Source of the DNA: Streptobacillus moniliformis DSM 12112
Lineage (GTDB): Bacteria; Fusobacteriota; Fusobacteriia; Fusobacteriales; Leptotrichiaceae
DNA: 64,000 bases
Assembly (NCBI RefSeq): GCF_000024565.1
Contig: NC_013515.1
Coordinates: 310,001 to 374,000 of the forward strand
Reading direction: 5' to 3'
This document shows positions 25,974-34,621 of this stretch, one piece after another. The position numbers and the translations under genes were made by a program. Numbering within the stretch: position 1 is the stretch's first letter; each line of letters starts with the position of its first letter. The notes under the pieces were generated by a model, which ran no database searches, was not told the DNA's origin, and saw only the letters and a program-made list of their open reading frames with translations.

Positions 25974-27275
25974 ATGATGAGAACGAAAATAGAAGATTTT
26001 TTAAAAAGTAAAGAAAAATATAAAGTATATAAAGATTTTTCAGAAATACCTGAATATATAAAAGAAATGATTTATGATGATAATATGGATATAGGATTTT
26101 CAAGAGATTTAATAACGCCACTATCTGAAAATTATGGATTAGAAAGATTATTTAAATATATTAAAGAATACCAACCGAGAACATACGAAGTTCTAAAAGA
26201 TGCAAAAAACTTAATGTATATAGTTTTTGAAGAGCATTTTTTGAAATATGGGTATCCAATAAGTAGAGATTGTTTGGCTTTTGAATTAAATGGGACAGCA
26301 TTAATTTTAGATAGAAAATATTATGGTGATAATCCTGACCAGCCTTCTTTTAAAAAAGATACATATAAAACTCTTGTGGCTTTACCTAAAGAATTATACT
26401 ATTCATATTATTATGAATTTATGGGATTAGGATTTCCAGTTTTAAACAAAAATTGGAGTTTCAGAAACTTACCACAATCTATATATGAATGGAATAATTT
26501 AGATGGATATTTAGAAGAGATAGGACTTAAGAAAAAGAGAAGAATAGAAGTAATTAAATCATATACTAAATATTTTTCAAAACTTTTAAATAATAAAAAG
26601 GCAAATGCAGAAGACATGTATACTTTTATGGATACAAATATATATGGAGAAGTAAGAAATGATAATGATTATGCATTCTTTGTATTTGCATATATAGAAA
26701 ATGGAGATATATATGTAATAAGAAACGGAGATTATGAAAGACCTAAAAAGTTAATTAATCCAGTAGAAGCAATAGATAAATATGTAGCTCATGTATTAAG
26801 TGGAAAAGATAACTTTAACTTTGATGAATATTTAGAAGAAATGAAAGTGGATATAGAAGAAACAAAAGTATATGAAGTAGTAGAACTTAAAACTAAAGGA
26901 ATTATTAAAGATAGAGAAAAAGTTGTAAATGAGGTAATGTCTTTAATGAATTGTATAGAAATATCAGATGAGATTTATTACAAAACAGAATCTGGAGAAT
27001 ATGAAGATGTATCACATTTCAACTTTGAAGAGGAAGAAATAGAAATCATGGGATTTATGAAAGATGAAGATGATAATATAGATTTCAAGATATATTATTC
27101 ATATAAAAAGGGAAAACATCTTTTAGCATATTCAAAACTATATGAAACTAGCATGGAAAAAGGAATGATAGTAGATTTTCTAAAGGTTGTATCAAATAAT
27201 AATGAAATAAAAGAAAAAGTTATTAATAAGGATAGTACAAAATTTTACATTGACTTATGGGATATATTTTCTTGA
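25974..27275 (+). CDS. Unrecognised 433-residue soluble protein
   Basis: I do not recognise this protein. It has no signal peptide or membrane segment, is rich in Glu, Lys, Tyr and Asp, and looks like a folded cytoplasmic protein of two parts: residues about 1-190 (aromatic-rich, with FMGLGFPVLNKNWSFRNLP) and an acidic second part (about 190-433, with DYAFFVFAYIENGDIYVI and EEEEIEIMGFMKDEDDNIDF). The ATG lies 39 bp after the truncated exoprotein and no good ribosome binding site precedes it. Its position suggests a leftover immunity protein of a contact-dependent-inhibition locus, but this is only context; I see no family motif. Confidence 0.6.
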   Translation: MMRTKIEDFLKSKEKYKVYKDFSEIPEYIKEMIYDDNMDIGFSRDLITPLSENYGLERLFKYIKEYQPRTYEVLKDAKNLMYIVFEEHFLKYGYPISRDCLAFELNGTALILDRKYYGDNPDQPSFKKDTYKTLVALPKELYYSYYYEFMGLGFPVLNKNWSFRNLPQSIYEWNNLDGYLEEIGLKKKRRIEVIKSYTKYFSKLLNNKKANAEDMYTFMDTNIYGEVRNDNDYAFFVFAYIENGDIYVIRNGDYERPKKLINPVEAIDKYVAHVLSGKDNFNFDEYLEEMKVDIEETKVYEVVELKTKGIIKDREKVVNEVMSLMNCIEISDEIYYKTESGEYEDVSHFNFEEEEIEIMGFMKDEDDNIDFKIYYSYKKGKHLLAYSKLYETSMEKGMIVDFLKVVSNNNEIKEKVINKDSTKFYIDLWDIFS

Positions 27276-27348
27276 TTGACTGTTATAAATTTATTTATTG
27301 TGATATTATTAAATAATACAATATTTTTGGAAAGAGATTTATTTTAGT

Positions 27349-28362
27349 ATGCAGTTAACAAGTAGAAGATATATAGGAAGTAAGAAAAAATTACTAAATT
27401 GGATTTTTTCAGAAATAGAGAATAATGTCAAAGGTGAATCTTTTCTTGATATTTTTGCTTGGACTGGAAGTGTTGCTGAAAGAGCATTGAGAAAGTATGA
27501 TAAAATAATAGTAAATGATATTTTAAGCTCTAATAAGGTTATTTATGAAGCTTTTTGGGGTAAAGAAAAAATTGATATGGATATATTAAATTCATATAAA
27601 TATAGATTTAATAACTTTAAAAATATTAATGCTCAAAATTATTTTTCTATAAATTATGGAAATAAATATTTTGGAATGAATGATTCTAAAAAAATAGGGT
27701 ATATTAGAGAATTGATTGATGAAGATTATAAAAAAGGGATTATTAAAAAAAGAGAATTTAATATACTTTTATCTTCTCTTATTTATTCTATGGATAAAAT
27801 TGCAAATACAGTAGGTCATTATGAGGCTTATAGAAAAGTTGATATAATAGATGATAGGTTTAAATTTGAATTAATAGATCTATGTGATTATGGAGATAAA
27901 GAAATTGAAATTTTTCAAAAAGATGCAAATGAACTATCAAAAGAGATATATAGTGATATAGTCTTTTTAGATCCTCAATATAATTCAAGACAATATTCAA
28001 GATTTTATCATGTTATTGAAAATCTTGTTGAATGGGAAAAACCCAAGCTTTATGGTAAATCTTTAAAGCCTAAACCTAAAAATATGAGTGAATATTGTAA
28101 AAGTTCTGCACCAAAGATATTTGATGATTTAATTAGTAATTTAAATTGTAAATATATAGTTGTAACATATAATAATACATATAATTCTAAAAGTTCATCA
28201 TCAAAAAATAAGATTAAGTTAGAGGAGATATTACAATCTTTAAATAAAAGAGGTAAAACTAAAATTTTTGAATCAAATCATCAGTTTTTTAATGCTGGTA
28301 AGACTGATTTTAATAATCACAAAGAATATCTTTTTATAACGGAGGTAGATTGTGAAAACTAA
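27349..28362 (+). CDS. D12-class DNA N6-adenine methyltransferase
   Basis: This 337-residue enzyme should methylate adenine in a specific DNA site. Motif X (LTSRRYIGSKKKLLNWI) comes first, then SAM-binding motif I (SFLDIFAWTGSVAERA, near residue 35) and catalytic motif IV near residue 205. That motif reads DPQYNSRQYSRFYH, whereas the family consensus is DPPY. This order defines the alpha (D12) group of DNA adenine methyltransferases. There is no neighbouring intact restriction enzyme; a short ORF with an excellent ribosome binding site overlaps its 3' end and may be what is left of one. The gene lies in an accessory patch with a broken exoprotein. Confidence 0.85.
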   Translation: MQLTSRRYIGSKKKLLNWIFSEIENNVKGESFLDIFAWTGSVAERALRKYDKIIVNDILSSNKVIYEAFWGKEKIDMDILNSYKYRFNNFKNINAQNYFSINYGNKYFGMNDSKKIGYIRELIDEDYKKGIIKKREFNILLSSLIYSMDKIANTVGHYEAYRKVDIIDDRFKFELIDLCDYGDKEIEIFQKDANELSKEIYSDIVFLDPQYNSRQYSRFYHVIENLVEWEKPKLYGKSLKPKPKNMSEYCKSSAPKIFDDLISNLNCKYIVVTYNNTYNSKSSSSKNKIKLEEILQSLNKRGKTKIFESNHQFFNAGKTDFNNHKEYLFITEVDCEN

Positions 28363-28387
28363 AAATAGTGAGTATAATAAAAAATGA
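28352..28387 (+). pseudogene. Eleven-codon ORF overlapping the methyltransferase end
   Basis: GGAGG (28341-28345) is followed six bases later by GTG and eleven sense codons (MKTKNSEYNKK), then TGA. The strong ribosome binding site inside the methyltransferase 3' end is what a co-translated partner gene would have, but the reading frame dies at once. It may be the 5' stub of a deleted restriction endonuclease. A chance ORF is possible. Confidence 0.35.
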
Positions 28388-28421
28388 AATATGAGCTTTA
28401 GTCAATTTTTTTATATAAAAT

Positions 28422-28450
28422 TTGCAATTTATCTCATTTTATTGTATAAT
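28422..28450 (+). promoter_or_regulatory. Upstream promoter P1 of rpmB
   Basis: TTGCAA (28422-28427) and TATAAT (28445-28450) are 17 bp apart. Confidence 0.6.
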
Positions 28451-28484
28451 AGTTTGTAAATTGTAAAATACTTGAGATTATTTC

Positions 28485-28513
28485 TTGAATAATCTTATTA
28501 TTTATGTTATAAT
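28485..28513 (+). promoter_or_regulatory. Downstream promoter P2 of rpmB
   Basis: TTGAAT (28485-28490) and TATAAT (28508-28513) are 17 bp apart, with TG one base upstream of the -10. Together with P1 this gives two tandem promoters, as expected for a highly expressed ribosomal gene. Confidence 0.7.
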
Positions 28514-28548
28514 TAAAATCTAGTAAAAAGCAATTAGGAGGTGTAGAT

Positions 28549-28812
28549 ATGCAAATTTGTGAAGTATTTGGGAAAAAGGTAGGTCATGGTAACTTAGTAA
28601 GCCACTCAAATAGAGCAACTAAAAGAATCTGGAGACCTAATCTTCAAACTATGAAATTAATGCTTGATGGTAAAGAAGTTAAAGTTAGAGTAAGTACAAA
28701 AGCAATGAAAACATTAAAAGGTAAAAATGAGGATCAAGTGAAGAAAATATTACTTGAAAATAAAGATAACTTAAGCTCTAAACTTGCAAAAATCTTATTT
28801 TCAGCAAATTAA
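28549..28812 (+). CDS. rpmB: Ribosomal protein L28
   Basis: This 87-residue large-subunit protein shows the L28 pattern: C-x-x-x-GKKVGHGNLVSHSNRATKRIWRPNLQTM, then the basic strand KVRVSTKAMKTLKG. It is at the long end of the L28 range, with an extra C-terminal helix (VKKILLENKDNLSSKLAKIL). The paired CxxC zinc motifs of some L28 proteins are absent. AGGAGGTG precedes the ATG. It is monocistronic, with two promoters and a terminator. Confidence 0.95.
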   Translation: MQICEVFGKKVGHGNLVSHSNRATKRIWRPNLQTMKLMLDGKEVKVRVSTKAMKTLKGKNEDQVKKILLENKDNLSSKLAKILFSAN

Positions 28813-28817
28813 TAAGT

Positions 28818-28880
28818 GAAATCACCTTTTTTTAGGGGATTCACATAGAAAAAGGTGTCATAATGCACCCTTTTTTTTTG
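28818..28880. terminator. Overlapping hairpins forming a bidirectional terminator
   Basis: GGTGT (28854-28858) pairs with GCACC (28865-28869) and is flanked by A-runs and T-runs, giving termination in either direction between the convergent rpmB and glpX genes. A second hairpin (AATC/GATT with an inner CC/GG, 28820-28841) overlaps it. Confidence 0.65.
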
Positions 28881-28902
28881 AAAAAAAATAGATGCTAAGC
28901 AC

Positions 28903-29919
28903 CTATTTAACTAAATGATTTATTTTATCATCCTTATAATCTAAATTATGAATAGAGTTTATATATCTTACAGTTCTTGAACTTCCTCTAATTAATAATG
29001 TTTGTGTTCTAGCTATATTTCCACGTCTTTTTATACCCTCAAGTAGATCACCATTTGTAATACCTGTAGCAGAAAATATAATTTCATCATCTTTTGCTAG
29101 ATCATCTAATTTAAGAACTTCCCCTACTATTAGTCCTTTTTCTTCACATCTACGTTTTTCATCTTTTGATATTTTATCATTTTCTAAAGAACATCCTTTG
29201 ACTTCATTACGTAATTTTAATCTTGCTTGCATATCTCCACCTAGAACTCTTATAGCAGCTGCTGATATTACACCTTCTGGAGCACCACCTATTCCATAAA
29301 TAACATCTATATCACTATCAACCATACATGTTAGTATAGAAGCTGCAACATCACCATCAGGTAAAGCATAGACACTAATACCTAATTGTTGTAAATCTTC
29401 AATTATTTTTTTATGTCTAGGTTTATCTAAAACTATAATAGTTAAATCCTTTAATTTTTTATTATTTGCCTTTGCTATAATCTCTATATTTTCTTTTAAT
29501 GGTTTTTCTAAATCAATTAAACCTTTTGCATTAGGACCTACTATTAATTTTTCCATATACATATCAGGAGCTTTTAGAAATGAATCTTTTTTACCAACTG
29601 CAAGTACAGTTATTGCATTTGCTTGTCTTTGTGCAGTCATACGAGTACCTTCTACAGGATCTACAGCTATATCAACTTCAAGATAATTTCCATCATCTCT
29701 ACCAAGTATTTCTCCAATGTATAACATTGGGGCCTCATCTATTTCACCTTCACCAATTACAACTTCACCTTTTATTTTTATCCTATTTAACATTATTTTC
29801 ATCGCTTCAACAGCAACTTTGTCAATTTCTTCCTTATTACCTCTACCTACTAGTTTATGTGCTGCTAGTGCTGCTGCTTCAGTAACTCTTGCAAATTCTA
29901 ATGCTAATTCTCTTTTCAT
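28903..29919 (-). CDS. glpX: Class II fructose-1,6-bisphosphatase
   Basis: This 338-residue enzyme removes the 1-phosphate from fructose-1,6-bisphosphate in gluconeogenesis and sugar-phosphate balance. GlpX signatures are visible from the start: RELALEFARVTEAAALAA, VVIGEGEIDEAPMLYIGE, VDIAVDPVEGT (metal-binding region), YALPDGDVAASI and YGIGGAPEGVISAAAIR. Length is typical. The start is placed at MKREL after GAAAGGAGCA. It is monocistronic. A gluconeogenic enzyme beside a GH57 glucan enzyme fits a carbohydrate-storing fermenter. Confidence 0.95.
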   Translation of the reverse strand: MKRELALEFARVTEAAALAAHKLVGRGNKEEIDKVAVEAMKIMLNRIKIKGEVVIGEGEIDEAPMLYIGEILGRDDGNYLEVDIAVDPVEGTRMTAQRQANAITVLAVGKKDSFLKAPDMYMEKLIVGPNAKGLIDLEKPLKENIEIIAKANNKKLKDLTIIVLDKPRHKKIIEDLQQLGISVYALPDGDVAASILTCMVDSDIDVIYGIGGAPEGVISAAAIRVLGGDMQARLKLRNEVKGCSLENDKISKDEKRRCEEKGLIVGEVLKLDDLAKDDEIIFSATGITNGDLLEGIKRRGNIARTQTLLIRGSSRTVRYINSIHNLDYKDDKINHLVK

Positions 29920-30013
29920 TTTTGCTCCTTTCAAGATTATACTAATATGAATTATATCATAAAAAAAGGAAGGATTGTAGATATAAAATGTTTGTTTACC
30001 CTTATTTACTCTA

Positions 30014-30041
30014 TTGACTTTTTATATATTCAAGGTAATAT
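30014..30041 (+). promoter_or_regulatory. Possible promoter of the lepB operon
   Basis: TTGACT (30014-30019) and TAATAT (30036-30041) are 16 bp apart. A second candidate is an extended -10, TGTTATAAT, ending at 30088 nearer the gene and without a clear -35. Confidence 0.45.
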
Positions 30042-30120
30042 ATATGTGAAAGTGTGTAGTTTTATTTTTAATTTTTTTATGTTATAATGTAAACAATATT
30101 CATTTAAGTAGGAGGCGTAT

Positions 30121-31419
30121 ATGAAAATAGTCTTATATCTACTTTTTTACATTATTACATCAATAATGATATTAACTTATTTATTTAAAGAAAAAAAAGT
30201 AGTAGATTATATAAATAAAATAGTAGATAAACTTTTAGCAAAGTTAGGATTTGAAAGTGAAAAAATTAGAAATGACAAAATATTAATATTTCTTAATACA
30301 TTAGTATTGATAATTTTAGGAATTTTAGCATTAAATGTAGATTATACAAGAAATGAGATATTACCTATTAAGAATAAGATAATAATAATAGGAATGATTA
30401 TGAATTTTTCTATGCTTTTAGGAATGTATTTTAAAAAATACTATTATGAACATGTAGCTATATTAAATATAGTATTAATAGTATTTGGTAAAGCTATGTT
30501 TGGTGTAGATGATAAATACTTCTTTATAATAAACATAATGCTAAGTATAGCCTCAATTATCCTTATTATTTATTCTAATATTGAATTAACTAATAAAATA
30601 AAGAAAATATTTAATTCTATGTACATTATTATTCTTGTATTAATTATACAAGGTTATTATTTAGGTAACTATGCTATACCTACAGGTTCTATGGAACCAA
30701 CTATAAAAGTTGGTGATAGAATATTTGCAAATAATGTATCATATAGATTTAAAAGTCCTCAAATAGGAGATATTATATCATTTAAAGAACCACTTGATAA
30801 TAGTTTAATGTATACAAAGAGAATTACTGGAACTGCTGGAAATACATTTAAAATTAATGAAGCAGATCATAACATATATATTAATGGAGAAAAATCAAGT
30901 TTAAATAGAGAATATTCTATAGAGGGTATTTTGAAACTATATAATAATCCAGAAATATATATACCTAAAAAGGGAGATAAAGTTAAACTTTTAAATATAT
31001 TAGAACTTGATATAGTTAATGGAAATGGAGTAATAGAAATAAAGAGAGAAGAATTTTTAGCTAAAAATATTTCTAAAAAATACTATAAATATTTATTTGG
31101 TTTCTTTAACTCAAATACACTAGATCAAATAAGTGGTGTAGAACAGGATCTAAGTAATAAAAGATACACTTATGTTTTAGAAAGTGAAGGTAGATTTGTA
31201 CTCCCTATATTAGACTTTAAATATGATGAAAAACTTATGACTAGATTATTAAATGGAGAAGAAATAGAACTAGAAAGTAACTACTATATGGCTATGGGAG
31301 ATAATACAAGAAATAGTAATGATTCAAGATTTTTCGGATATGTTAAAGAAGAAAGAATATATGGTAAATTATTACTAAGATGGTATCCATTTAATAGAGT
31401 AGGACTTTTGAATGAATGA
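30121..31419 (+). CDS. lepB: Signal peptidase I with a multi-helix N-terminal extension
   Basis: This 432-residue protease removes signal peptides at the inner membrane. The catalytic serine is Ser190 in PTGSMEPTI and the general base is Lys233 in YTKRITGTAGN. The C-terminal box reads YMAMGDNTRNSNDSRFFGYV. The first 180 residues hold about five membrane helices, far more than the one or two of standard signal peptidases, and make the protein unusually long. It has many likely clients here, because about ten gene products carry signal peptides. TAGGAGG precedes the ATG. The end overlaps the next gene by 8 bp. Confidence 0.9.
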   Translation: MKIVLYLLFYIITSIMILTYLFKEKKVVDYINKIVDKLLAKLGFESEKIRNDKILIFLNTLVLIILGILALNVDYTRNEILPIKNKIIIIGMIMNFSMLLGMYFKKYYYEHVAILNIVLIVFGKAMFGVDDKYFFIINIMLSIASIILIIYSNIELTNKIKKIFNSMYIIILVLIIQGYYLGNYAIPTGSMEPTIKVGDRIFANNVSYRFKSPQIGDIISFKEPLDNSLMYTKRITGTAGNTFKINEADHNIYINGEKSSLNREYSIEGILKLYNNPEIYIPKKGDKVKLLNILELDIVNGNGVIEIKREEFLAKNISKKYYKYLFGFFNSNTLDQISGVEQDLSNKRYTYVLESEGRFVLPILDFKYDEKLMTRLLNGEEIELESNYYMAMGDNTRNSNDSRFFGYVKEERIYGKLLLRWYPFNRVGLLNE

Positions 31420-31801
31420 AAAAGAAATAGAAGAAATTTTAGAATTACATAATAAGAATTTTTTAGATAAAAAAAGATATGAAGAAATTGTTAGTATGTA
31501 TAAAAATCCAAATTATTTAATATTTTCTATTTATGAAGAAGAATTAGTTGGATATATTATAATACATGATAGTTTTGATTGTTATGAATTATTTGAAATT
31601 GCAGTGAAAGAAAAATTTAGAAATAAGGGATATGCACAACAACTTTTATATAATATTCCAGATGATAAGAATACTTTTTTGGAGGTTTCTGAAAAAAATA
31701 TAGCAGCAATAAAACTTTATGAAAAAATTGGATTTGAAAAAATATCAATTAGGAAAAAATATTATTTAGATGGAAGTAATGCATTGATAATGAAAAAATA
31801 G
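31412..31801 (+). CDS. GNAT-family N-acetyltransferase, RimI-like
   Basis: The 129-residue protein is a minimal GNAT fold. The acetyl-CoA-binding loop is VKEKFRNKGYAQQLLYNI (the usual R/Q-x-x-G-x-G/A pattern), preceded by VGYIIIHDSFDCYELFEIAV and followed by LEVSEKNIAAIKLYEKIGFE. That order and size are those of RimI-type ribosomal-protein acetyltransferases, but the substrate cannot be confirmed. It overlaps lepB by 8 bp and lies 12 bp before the GH57 gene. Confidence 0.75.
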   Translation: MNEKEIEEILELHNKNFLDKKRYEEIVSMYKNPNYLIFSIYEEELVGYIIIHDSFDCYELFEIAVKEKFRNKGYAQQLLYNIPDDKNTFLEVSEKNIAAIKLYEKIGFEKISIRKKYYLDGSNALIMKK

Positions 31802-31813
31802 GGAGTGATTATG

Positions 31814-33385
31814 ATGAAGGGTTATTTAAGTATAGTTTTACATGCACATTTACCATATGTAAGACATCCAGAATATGAAGAGTTTTTAGAAGAAGATTGG
31901 TTATTTGAAGCAATTACAGAAACATATATTCCACTTTTGAATATGTTTGAGAATTTGACTAGAGATAGAGTACCTTTTAATATCACTATGACAATTTCAG
32001 GAACTTTAGCTAATATGTTAAATGATGAAATGTTGCAAAATAGATACTTAAAACATATGGATAAATTAGTTGATTTCTGTACTTTAGAATTAGAGAGATT
32101 ATCTCCATACCCTGATATGTATGCTATAGCTTTACATAATTATGATACATATTTCAATGCAAGAAAATACTTTTTAGATAATGATAAAAATTTAATTAAG
32201 AGATTTAAATATTTCCAAGATTTAGGTAACCTAGAAATTATACCAGTTACTGCAACACATGGAATGTTACCTATGATGAAAGATTTCCCTAATGCTATTA
32301 GAGCACAAGTTAGAATGGCAAAACTTGACTATATGCATAATTTTGGTAGAGAGCCTCAAGGTATATGGCTTGCAGAATGTGCTTACTACAAAGGGCAAGA
32401 TATATATCTAAAAGATGAGGGTATTAGATATTTCTTAGTTGATGCACATGGTATAAAAAATTCTGATCCAAGACCTGTTTATGGAGTTTATTCACCTGTA
32501 TTTACTGAAAATGGAGTAGCAGCATTTGCTAGAGATTTAGAATCATCAGAACAAGTTTGGTCATCTGAGGTTGGATATCCTGGTGATGGTGCATATAGGG
32601 AGTTTCATAAAGATGCTGGTTATGAACTTGATTATGAATATATTAAACCATTTTTACATAGCGATGGAGTAAGACGTAATATAGGGATAAAATATCATGC
32701 AATCACAGATAAAAAAGGAACATTTAAAAAAGCATATAATCCAGAGGAAGCAAGAAATACAGCTATATCTCATGCATATAACTTTGTATATAATCGTAGT
32801 AAACAAATTGATTATTTATCAAGTAAAATGAAATATAGAAAACCAATAATACTATCTCCATATGATGCAGAGCTATATGGACATTGGTGGTATGAAGGAC
32901 CAATATTCTTAGAATATATATTTAGAGCAATGCAAGAATCTAACTTTACAAGTATTACCCCTTCAAAATATTTAGATATATATAAATTAAATCAAGTTGT
33001 TGATTTAAGTATGTCAAGTTGGGGAGCTAATGGATATTATGATGTTTGGGTAGATGGATCTAATGACTATATTTATAGACATTTACATAAAGCTGCTTCT
33101 AAAATGATAGAACTAGCTAAAATAGAACCAGCAAATGAATTAGAATACAGAGCTTTAAATCAGGCAGCTAGAGAATTATTCTTAGCTCAAACTTCTTGTT
33201 GGCCATTTATTATGTTTACAAAAACTATGGTTGGATATGCAGAAAAGAAAATATCAGATCATACTTATAGATTATTTAAAATATATGAAGACATTAAACA
33301 TGGAAGCATAGATGAAGAATGGCTAAATGAAATAGAAGGTAGAGATAATATATTTAAAAATGTAGATTATAGAGTATATAGATAA
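31814..33385 (+). CDS. GH57-family glucan-branching-type enzyme
   Basis: The 523-residue protein is a glycoside hydrolase family 57 member of the 1,4-alpha-glucan branching enzyme type. Family motifs run in order: LHAHLPYV (His10, His12), THGMLP near residue 150, the nucleophile Glu188 in GIWLAECAYY, the acid/base Asp351 in SPYDAELYGHWWYEGP, and the helical SMSSWGANGYYDVW and QTSCWPFIM region. It would make alpha-1,6 branches in glycogen; no other glycogen gene is in the window. Several starts are possible; the ATG at 31814, eight bases after GGAG, gives the family N-terminus MKGYLSIVLHAH. A hairpin follows the stop. Confidence 0.85.
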   Translation: MKGYLSIVLHAHLPYVRHPEYEEFLEEDWLFEAITETYIPLLNMFENLTRDRVPFNITMTISGTLANMLNDEMLQNRYLKHMDKLVDFCTLELERLSPYPDMYAIALHNYDTYFNARKYFLDNDKNLIKRFKYFQDLGNLEIIPVTATHGMLPMMKDFPNAIRAQVRMAKLDYMHNFGREPQGIWLAECAYYKGQDIYLKDEGIRYFLVDAHGIKNSDPRPVYGVYSPVFTENGVAAFARDLESSEQVWSSEVGYPGDGAYREFHKDAGYELDYEYIKPFLHSDGVRRNIGIKYHAITDKKGTFKKAYNPEEARNTAISHAYNFVYNRSKQIDYLSSKMKYRKPIILSPYDAELYGHWWYEGPIFLEYIFRAMQESNFTSITPSKYLDIYKLNQVVDLSMSSWGANGYYDVWVDGSNDYIYRHLHKAASKMIELAKIEPANELEYRALNQAARELFLAQTSCWPFIMFTKTMVGYAEKKISDHTYRLFKIYEDIKHGSIDEEWLNEIEGRDNIFKNVDYRVYR

Positions 33386-33404
33386 GAGGGGTAACCCTCT
33401 TTTC
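33384..33404 (+). terminator. Short terminator after the GH57 gene
   Basis: AAGAGGG (33384-33390) and CCCTCTT (33395-33401) form a 7-bp stem with a GTAA tetraloop, followed by TTCTAAATTTT. It may be partial, since no clear promoter was found before the next gene. Confidence 0.65.
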
Positions 33405-33430
33405 TAAATTTTAAGAAAAGTAGGTAAATT

Positions 33431-34552
33431 ATGATATATTTTGATAATTCAGCAACAACTCGTGTAGATGAAAGAGTAATAGAGGAAATGTCTAAAGTTA
33501 TGAGTGAAATGTATTTAAATGTTGATTCAGCTTATACTTTAGCCTATGATATAAAGAAGATGATAAAAAATAGAAAAAATATATTTAAGAAGGTATTAGG
33601 ATTAAATCCTGATAATTTTTCTTTTACATCTGGTGGTGGTGAAGCTAATAATTTGGCATTAACCAGTGTTATGAGAAAAGAAAAAAAAGGACATCTTATA
33701 ATCTCTAAAATTGAGCATCCTTCACTTTTAAATACAGCTTTGGAATTAAAAAATGAAGGATATGAATTAGATTTTGTAAATGTTGATGAGTTTGGAAATA
33801 TAGATATAGATAATTTAAGAGATTTAATTAGAGAAGATACTAGACTTGTTTCAATTATGGGTGTTAATAATGAAATAGGGACAATAATGGATATGGAAAA
33901 TATATCTAAGACTATTAAGAGTAAAAATAGTAATACATATTTTCATATAGACTTTGTTCAAGGATTAAATCATGTTGATTTTGATTTTTCTAAAATTGGA
34001 GTTGATATTTTATCTATAAGTTCACATAAAATACATGGACCTAAGGGTATAGGAGCTATATATATTAAAGATGGGGTTAAGATTAAAGAACAAATATACG
34101 GAAGTAATAGTGAGAATAAATATATTCCACGGACCATGCCTAATGAATTAGTTATGGGATTTTTAAAAGCTATAGAAATAGGGAGTTTAGAAAATAAAGG
34201 GGAAATTAAGGAATTAAAAAAATATTTTTTAGATAAATTATCAAATATTCCTAATGTATATGTTAATAGCCCTGAAAATTCTAGTGATAGTATAGTTAAT
34301 GTATCTTTTATTGGAGCTAAATCTGAGGTATTACAAAATTTCCTTTCAAGTAATAATATATTTATTTCTGTTGGTTCAGCATGTTCTTCAAATAAGAAAG
34401 ATTCACATGTTTTAAAAGCTTTAAATATATCAAAAGATAGAATAGAAAGTGCTATTAGAGTAAGTTTTTCTAAGTATAATAGTAAGGAAGAAATAGATAT
34501 CTTTTTTAAATTATTAACACCTTTTTTACAAATGCTAAGAAGTATAAAATAA
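33431..34552 (+). CDS. Cysteine desulfurase, NifS/IscS-like, divergent
   Basis: This 373-residue PLP enzyme takes sulfur from cysteine for iron-sulfur clusters or tRNA thiolation. It has the N-terminal YFDNSATTRVDE, SGGGEANNLAL, the PLP lysine Lys200 in SSHKIHGPKGIGAI and the active-site cysteine Cys318 in SVGSACSS. The usual GGGQE-x-G-x-RSGT-x-N segment between the two is replaced by IYGSNSENKYIPRTMPNE, so it is a divergent member. Neither an IscU scaffold nor a ThiI or MnmA gene lies beside it, so the sulfur acceptor cannot be told. The ATG follows AAAAGTAGG. Confidence 0.85.
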   Translation: MIYFDNSATTRVDERVIEEMSKVMSEMYLNVDSAYTLAYDIKKMIKNRKNIFKKVLGLNPDNFSFTSGGGEANNLALTSVMRKEKKGHLIISKIEHPSLLNTALELKNEGYELDFVNVDEFGNIDIDNLRDLIREDTRLVSIMGVNNEIGTIMDMENISKTIKSKNSNTYFHIDFVQGLNHVDFDFSKIGVDILSISSHKIHGPKGIGAIYIKDGVKIKEQIYGSNSENKYIPRTMPNELVMGFLKAIEIGSLENKGEIKELKKYFLDKLSNIPNVYVNSPENSSDSIVNVSFIGAKSEVLQNFLSSNNIFISVGSACSSNKKDSHVLKALNISKDRIESAIRVSFSKYNSKEEIDIFFKLLTPFLQMLRSIK

Positions 34553-34621
34553 GAAAGGTATAAGAAAAATATAATGAAAGTGGTATAAAATAAAGAATAT
34601 AAAATCTTAAAAGGAGTTAGC

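Noticed and set aside
29935-30120. tRNA or small RNA between glpX and lepB
   Set aside because: No cloverleaf, CCA end or terminator-bounded structure is visible; only promoter elements were found.
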